From contig OY829538.1 in assembly GCA_963691705.1 (NCBI GenBank), positions 45,659,151-45,723,150 on the forward strand: a stretch of 64,000 bases of DNA, written 5' to 3'. This DNA is from Viola odorata. Its lineage: Eukaryota; Streptophyta; Magnoliopsida; Malpighiales; Violaceae. The notes beneath the pieces were generated by a model. That model ran no database searches and was not told the DNA's origin. It was given only the letters and a program-made list of their open reading frames with translations. Below are positions 58,527-64,000 of this stretch, one piece after another (positions within the stretch are counted from its first letter, which is position 1; every line of letters begins with the position of its first letter). Both the position numbers and the translations under genes were made by a program.

Positions 58527-60894
58527 CTAAACTTCTGTAATAGTTGTCTCCACTAGCATTTGAGAGAAGTCTACAAACCAAAGTATTCCAAGAGATAGAA
58601 AATATTAGTAATTAAACATAGAAATAAATTTTCAGAACTCAATTGCAATAAAAATACGTACCATCTTCCCATTGTTCAAGCTCGGTAAGGTCCTCTTCAA
58701 GTTTCATGGATTCTCTTGATGACCTGAACCAATCTTGTGAGCATATTAAGCCTTGCACAACCATTGGAGTCAATGAGCTCCTAAAAGGGTTAAGAACTCT
58801 TCCTCCAGTACTGAATGCAGATTCAGATGCCACTGTGGAAACTTGGACAACTAGTACATCCTTTGCCATCCTAGAAAGAATAGGGAACCTTGGAGCATGC
58901 TTTTTCCACCAGTCCAAGATGGAAAATGATTTGCCTCCTTCAATAACATTCTCTCGCAAGTAAGAGTCTAGTTCTGACTTCATTTGGAGGGAGCCTCCAC
59001 CATTAGCTTCCTTGAACCTCCTAAACCTTTCTTCCCTAGCATTGATCAACTCAGACCCCTCACAAACACTTTCTCTTCCACTACACCCTCCCTTCTCCAC
59101 AACAGTATCACCTACAACATTATGCCCTTTTCTCTTACCATACAACTCCCAATACGCTATATATATTCTTTCTGTATCCCTCCTCACTTTTTCTCCCAAC
59201 TCTTTCCCAACAAAATACCCATGCACATCTAATAAAGCAAAAGCCACATAATCCATCTTCTTTCTTGGATCAAACACAACAGCAATATAAAGAAGAGAAT
59301 TAAACTTACCCACATTACCCCAATACTTATCAAACTTCTCATGCATTTTTCCTGCCAATTTCGTAAGTTCTACATCACTACTATTCTCCCAAGCTCTCAA
59401 CATAGTAGCCACATTAGATACATGATCAAAGTAAGCATTTCCAGTAACATACTTAGACCCTGACACAAAACAAGTTAAATCATAAAAGTACTTCAAGGTC
59501 TTACACAATCTTCTTGCATTCACCCAATCATCTTCTTTTGGTACACCACCTCCACCACCACCACCATCAGTGCTTGCATTCATATATTGAACACCATTAT
59601 CCTCTAGAGATTCCTCATCATTAATCGCCAGAATATCTGCCAAATCCTCTTCATTTGATTTTCCCTTTCTTTTATTATTTCTTTTTTCTTCCCTCATCAC
59701 AAGCTCAATCCTCTAGAAGGGATCCACATCCTCATATGCCTCAAAGGTCTTCTCAAACTTCAACGTAGCCTCTAACATCAAATAGGTGGAGTTCCACCTA
59801 GTACACGCATCTAAGCACAAATGCTTTAGACTCAACATGGTCTCTTTCTGTACACTCCTTAAACTTAGACAATCTAGATGGAGATTGTCTAATGTACCTT
59901 ACTGCCTCTCTGATCCTAATGATTGAGGTTCCCACAGTGGTAAGCCCATGCAATACCATCAAATTCACAATGTGTGCAATGCACCTAACATGAACAAACT
60001 CCCCCTCACAAATATTTGTACCCCACTGATTCATCTTCTTCTTAATCCAGGCAACAGCTAAATCATTTGAGCTAGCATTATCTACTGTGATTGTAAACAC
60101 CTTATTAATTCCCCAATCGATCAAACATTTCTCAAGAGTCTTTCCTATAGCATCACCTTTATGACTAGTGATTGGACAAAAATTCAACACTTTTTTATGT
60201 AAATTCTAGTCATTATCAATAAAGTGAGCAGTTACAACCATGTAGTTAATCCTTTGAATGGATGTCCAAGTGTCAGTGGTAATAGAAACCCTATCACAAT
60301 TAGACATCAAAAATGTTTTCAATCTCACCTTCTCATAAACATACATCTTATAACAAAACCTAGTAATTGTGTTCCTAGAAGGCACTACAAACCTATTCTG
60401 CACAGTAGCCATGATTTCTTAAACCTCACACCCTCTACAAACCTAAAGGGAAGTTCATCCTCTATTATCATTAGTGCCAAAGCCCTCTTACACGCTTCTT
60501 GATCAAACTTCCAAGGTCCTACAGTCTTACTACCATCGGGATTTACATAAGTGCTCATTTCAGTTTGCCTAGGGTCATTAGAATGAGGTACCTCTTTACA
60601 CCTTTTCATGTATTTTTTCATGCCATTTGTACCATTTACCCTAGAATCACATGCAATTTCAGTTTGACAGTATATACAAGTACCCTTCGATTCTCCATCC
60701 TCATTTTGGCTCCTTTTAAATTGCTTCCACACAATTGATCTTGGAACCATCGTCTTCCTTTTCTTCTCTTTCTTTACTGTAGCAGTAGCTGGCGCCGCAG
60801 GTTGCGTTTGTGTATTTGCCACCACTGCCACAGCAGCTTCTGCTGGTTGTTTGTCTTGCATTACCACATCCGCATCAACTAGGTTATCAGACAT
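58527..60894 (-). pseudogene. hAT transposase (BED finger, RNase H-like core, dimerisation domain), inactivated
   Basis: The ATG at 60894 opens a low-complexity N-terminus and a BED zinc finger (SIVWKQFKRSQ, CIYC, then KKYMKRC, so the zinc His is Tyr). A frameshift near 60400 leads to ATVQNRFVVPSRNTITRF and the first catalytic Asp region (SITTDTWTSIQ). A stop at 60205-60203 precedes TVDNASSND (second Asp) and the HVRCIAHIVNL region. A further frameshift near 59810 and a TAG near 59713 follow. The C-terminal hAT dimerisation region, ASESAFSTGGRVLNPFRSSL, is intact before 58700. A donor at 58661 (GATG/GTACGT) and an acceptor at 58571 suggest a 91-bp intron and a last exon of 14 codons ending at 58527. 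It resembles plant RICESLEEPER-type proteins. Confidence 0.85.
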
Positions 60895-61162
60895 CTTCCT
60901 CCTAATTAATAAAACAGAAAATCAAGTTGATTTTAGTTTAATCTTTTTCATCAAAAATAAAATTGACAGTAACAGGACGACCATATGGCTACACCATATA
61001 CATTCAACCAACAGCCAAATTCTTAAATGATGTCAACATGATAACTCTTATAATGCAGAAACAGGAAAAGGTTGTGCAGTTCTTTTTTTCCAGTTATAGT
61101 TGTGGAATTCTTATATTTTTGCTATGGTTTACTTCTGCCAGTAAGAACAAAAGGGGACAACA

Positions 61163-61531
61163 CAACAAACTAGTTTCTCTGGACAATTTACAAGACAAAA
61201 TGGTGCGAGCAATCCACAACACAAACTAGTTACTTTTCACCATCACACTCGTTACAAACTAGGTATAGGTACAGTACAAGACAATTTCAGAGAAGTGAAA
61301 TATGACCCCTCAAGCATATATGCACAGGCAGAGCAGCAAATTAAAAAAATGCAGACAGCACAACAAACTAGTTTCTCTGGACAATTTACAAGACAAAATG
61401 GTGCGAGCAGTCCACAACACAAACTAGTTACTTTTCACCACCACACTCGTTACAAACCAGGTATAGGTACAGTACAAGACAATTTCATAGAAGTGAAATA
61501 TGACCCCTCAAGCATATATACACAGGCAAAG
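61163..61531. repeat. Direct tandem duplication inside the hAT element (period 198 bp)
   Basis: Two near-identical blocks of about 170 bp start CAACAAACTAGTTTCTCTGG at 61163 and 61361. They lie upstream of the transposase gene, between its start and the GC-rich segment at 61530-61830. Confidence 0.85.
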
Positions 61532-61835
61532 CAGATGGTGTGTTGGTGGGTTGGTGGTGAAGAAGATGGTGTGTTGGTGGGTCGGCGGTGCTGGTGGTGG
61601 ACGGTGGTGGTTTTGAAGATGGTGTGTTCGTGATGGTGGACGGCGCTGGTTGTGTTCGTGATGGTGGACGGCGGCGCTGTGTTCTATGTTGGTGGGTCGG
61701 CGGTGTTGAATCTGTTGAAGGGTCGGCGGCACTGGTGGTGGACGGTGGTGGTTTTGAAGATGGTGTGCTGGTGATGGTGATGAGAGATCGGGCGACACTG
61801 GTTGTGTTTGGTGATAGTGGACGACGGCTTTGGTA
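61532..61835. repeat. GGTGG/GGCGG-rich minisatellite-like segment
   Basis: Variants of GTCGGCGGTGCTGGTGGTGG, GGTGGTTTTGAAGATGGTGT and GATGGTGGACGGCG recur several times. It is in the likely leader or promoter zone of the transposase gene. The Pro/His-rich and Gly/Val-rich open frames in it are composition artefacts. Confidence 0.7.
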
Positions 61836-62473
61836 AGAGGAGGAGAATATTAGGTTATTTAGGCTTAGCCTAAAACGGCGTCGTTTTAGGCTTGAAAACT
61901 TCGAGTATTTCGGGTACCCGAATTTTTCAAAATCCATCTCGTTCCGACCCGAATTAAAATTTCGGGTATAAGATACCCGAATCCGAATTTCCAATTCCGA
62001 AATTGAAAATTTCGGGTTGGAAAAATCAAAAATTCGGGTCTCGGAAGTTTTGGGCAGCCCTACCTGGCGGTATGTCACCACGACTCTGGCGGTATGTCGC
62101 TAGGTTCGATTTTGAAGAAACTAAAGACAGACTTTCTGGCTGTATGTCGCCAGGTTTTGAAGTTTCTTGAGGTATGTCACCAGGCACGATTTTGCCCATA
62201 ACTTTATTTTTAAAATTCATTTTCACATAAAACGTTTTGACACATTTTTCTTGAGGTATATCGAACATAAATCAAGTGTTAGGTAGAATCATACTTACAT
62301 ATTTAAAGCTCTAATATACACTTGATCTTGAGCTTACGATAATTGCTTCGTTGCTCTTTTGTTGTCTCGATTGCAAACTACAAACACATTAACTTAAAAT
62401 TGCGTTAGTATACAAATTAATTTGTGTGTCTATAATTCATCAAAATAGGATTAATGCCTCTTGGGACAACAAT

Positions 62474-62677
62474 CTCCCCCTTTTTGATGATGACAACCAC
62501 AAATTAATTTAAAACAATATGAACATGTAATTTAAATTAAAGTTCAAAAGGAGAAGAATTTACTCCCCCTATATCTTTGCTGAAATGCTCCCCCTACATA
62601 AAACGTTAGTTGCACATAGAGCATAGCAAAATTTTAAACTTACTCTCCTAATTTCTCTTATATATCTTCTCCCCCTT
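62474..62677 (-). other. Multiple polypurine tracts before the Sirevirus 3' LTR
   Basis: On the minus strand, purine runs containing AGGGGGAG occur at 62677-62668, 62595-62588, 62570-62563 and 62486-62474; the last abuts the LTR. Repeated polypurine tracts, and the wording GTCATCATCAAAAAGGGGG, are known Sirevirus features. Confidence 0.75.
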
Positions 62678-63004
62678 TGTCATTAACAAAAAGGGATAAA
62701 CTACCAATTAATAAACCAATTAATGCACAGAAAAGGAATATAATTCAAATGTAAAAATATGGGAAATATGTAAGGAGCAAGCAACAGTTATCAAATCCAT
62801 AGTAATTAGGTTCAAGAAACTACAAGGGTAGGAAAGGATAATCGAAAATGCATAAAAGATGTGTTTCTAAATAAACAAGTTATGCACAAATATTTAAACA
62901 ACGTATGAAAATAGTTAAAAATATAAAAATAAAACATATATATCATATCATATTGCCAAAAATTAGAAAGGAAATGACCGATTTTACCAATACCAAAGTT
63001 TTGT
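62678..63004 (-). other. Sirevirus internal remnant without pol
   Basis: This A-rich stretch lies where several kilobases of protease, integrase, RT and RNase H coding sequence would be expected. None of their motifs is present. The deletion joint is probably within it. Confidence 0.5.
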
Positions 63005-64000
63005 GGCCTAAGGTCATATTTCCTTTAACGAAGTACCGCGAACATCCGCTATTCAATTACCATTTATTTGCAATGGGTTTCCGACATACTTACAAAACAA
63101 ATTATGTTGCTTTTGGTACCCAAACACGTTTGGGTCCTTCCATGTTAGCGAGTGTACCCTTAGGTACCCAAATTTATTTTGCAAAAATAAACCCCCCACG
63201 AATGTAGCAAAAATAAGATAAATGATCAAATTTATTGCAATAGCTACATTTGTATTTATGCTTAGCATGTGAAGGTTTAGAAAAACTAGCATTCAAATTA
63301 GAAGAACTAGATTTAACAAATGAAATTTTTAAATAATTCCTACTTGTGGAGCAATTATATCCAAGACCACTTTTATCACCACTTCTCTTTTGGACATCCA
63401 AAAAATCATTTAAAGTGTGGTTGCTTTGAATATATTTAACTAGAGTGGTTTCAAGAATTTTAATCTTTTCTTTTAATTCTACCACCTCTTTAGTAGAATT
63501 TACACAAGGCTCACAAGTAGTGTTCTTGTCTTTAGCTTCCGTAAAAGCAAGTTTCAAATGTTCATTATCAATTTTTAATTCTTCATTTAACAATTCTAAC
63601 TCACTAATATCCTTTTTAATTCTTTCTAATTGTTTAGCTAGTTCTAAGTTCTTCTTGCTAGTTTTTTCAAAGCTATCATATAATTCATTAAAGGCATTTT
63701 GCAATTCTTCTAAACTACATTCATTATCGGAAGAATTGCAAGAGCTTACCTCACTATCGCTTTGGGCCATGAAGCACGAATGCATGCCTTCGTTGGAAGA
63801 GGTAGAAGGTGGTAAAGAGCTCCGTTGATAAACTTCACTTTCAATTGTCAACAAAAAGGCATAAGTTAGAGACTTCATTTTCGGATGAAGATGATGAAGT
63901 TCGATCGTCGCTAGTCTCATCATCAACACTCCAAGAGGAGGCTTTCAATGCCTTTTTATGATGCTTTCGAGTCTCCTTCTTATCCCTTTACCTTCTCTTC
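63005..64000 (-). pseudogene. Sirevirus gag, C-terminal part, truncated and frameshifted
   Basis: The main frame is 63929-63174. Near the start it has CFMAQSDSEVSS and an acidic ELQNAFNELYD segment, then a long coiled coil (LAKQLERIKKDISELELLNE), the conserved DKSGLGYN motif and a zinc knuckle, CSYCNKFDHLSYFC (CX2CX4HX4C, with Asp for the usual Gly before His). A stop at 63174 is followed by wording typical of the gag-protease linker (GPKRVWVPK) down to about 63090. Upstream of 63830 the expected gag sequence is in another frame with a stop, so there is a second break. The N-terminal part lies beyond the window edge. Confidence 0.8.

Larger units (their letters stand above)
57839..62062 (-). 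mobile_element. hAT DNA transposon, 4224 bp, with broken transposase
   Basis: The ends carry a perfect 10-bp inverted repeat, TAGGGCTGCC (57839-57848 and reverse complement 62053-62062). The flanks show an exact 8-bp duplication, CCTGGCGG (57831-57838 and 62063-62070). Subterminal zones of both ends are dense in GAATTTTCGAATTC-like palindromic words. The single gene is on the minus strand. Because the ends look intact, the element could still be moved if an active relative supplied transposase. Confidence 0.92.
57149..62471 (-). repeat. Sirevirus-type Ty1/copia LTR, split by a hAT element
   Basis: On the minus strand the LTR starts TGTTGTCCCAAGAGGC at 62471, right after a polypurine tract, and ends near 57149 in ...TTATTGTTTTATCA. 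The stretch CTAGAGAGGGGGTGAATAGG at 57170-57189 (plus strand) is characteristic wording of these LTRs. Without the 4224-bp hAT element and one 8-bp duplication the LTR is about 1.09 kb, a normal size. It is the 3' LTR; the 5' LTR lies beyond the window. The left edge could be 57147 instead. Confidence 0.75.

Noticed and set aside
61485..62081. Pro/Ser/His-rich minus-strand frames near the right end of the 4.2-kb hAT
   Set aside because: They follow the GGTGG/GGCGG minisatellite and run across the element boundary; no conserved motif.
1..64000. tRNA or rRNA genes
   Set aside because: No cloverleaf-like or rRNA-like segment was recognised by eye. Primer-binding sites are only short complements of tRNA ends.

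Overview
The window is plant nuclear DNA, most likely from a eudicot, and almost every recognisable part of it is transposon-derived. The evidence is giant Tat/Ogre-type Ty3-gypsy LTR retrotransposons, a Sirevirus-type Ty1-copia element, hAT DNA transposons, GT-AG intron signals and fragments of plant nuclear genes. I see no intact host gene, no rRNA or tRNA gene, no CRISPR array and no bacterial feature.

Layout. (1) Positions 1-~6260 hold the 3' half of a decayed Tat-lineage element on the + strand: pol remnant, tandem repeats, an antisense extra ORF with its own TATA box, and an LTR-like end. A 1005-bp hAT-like element (4290-5294, 8-bp target duplication CTCAAAGC) sits inside the antisense ORF. 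(2) Positions ~6270-9278 hold a minus-strand LTR element: gag-like remnant, leader, a primer-binding site resembling the initiator tRNA-Met type, and an LTR. A second LTR copy faces it head to head, giving an 819-bp inverted repeat. (3) Positions 9279-13363 are AT-rich DNA with fragments of two unrelated host genes on the minus strand: a mitochondrial-type ribosomal protein L7/L12 pseudogene and one exon of a PLP-dependent cysteine-synthase-like enzyme. (4) Positions 13364-56299 are the centrepiece, an Ogre-like retrotransposon in the arrangement LTR-internal-LTR-internal-LTR with a 19,466-bp period. The whole block is flanked by one 5-bp target duplication (GGTGG). (5) Positions 57149-64000 are the 3' part of a minus-strand Sirevirus with pol deleted. 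Its LTR is split by a 4224-bp hAT element (57839-62062, target duplication CCTGGCGG) carrying a broken BED/hAT transposase gene.

How the Ogre parts fit together. Each internal region has a tRNA primer site, an extra ORF1 (DUF7745-like domain plus coiled coil), gag with a duplicated zinc-knuckle module, protease, an intron-like spacer, RT, a degenerate RNase H, a second archaeal-type RNase H with intact DEDD residues, and integrase with an intact D,D-35-E. A 4.5-kb 3' region rich in minisatellites follows. Both copies share the same lesions (a frameshift in ORF1, two in-frame stops in gag-pro, an 8-bp duplication in RT) and differ at a single base in the coding part. LTR2 and LTR3 look identical while LTR1 differs. 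The simplest reading is one insertion of an element followed by a recent LTR-mediated duplication of the whole unit. A false tandem duplication in the assembly must also be considered.
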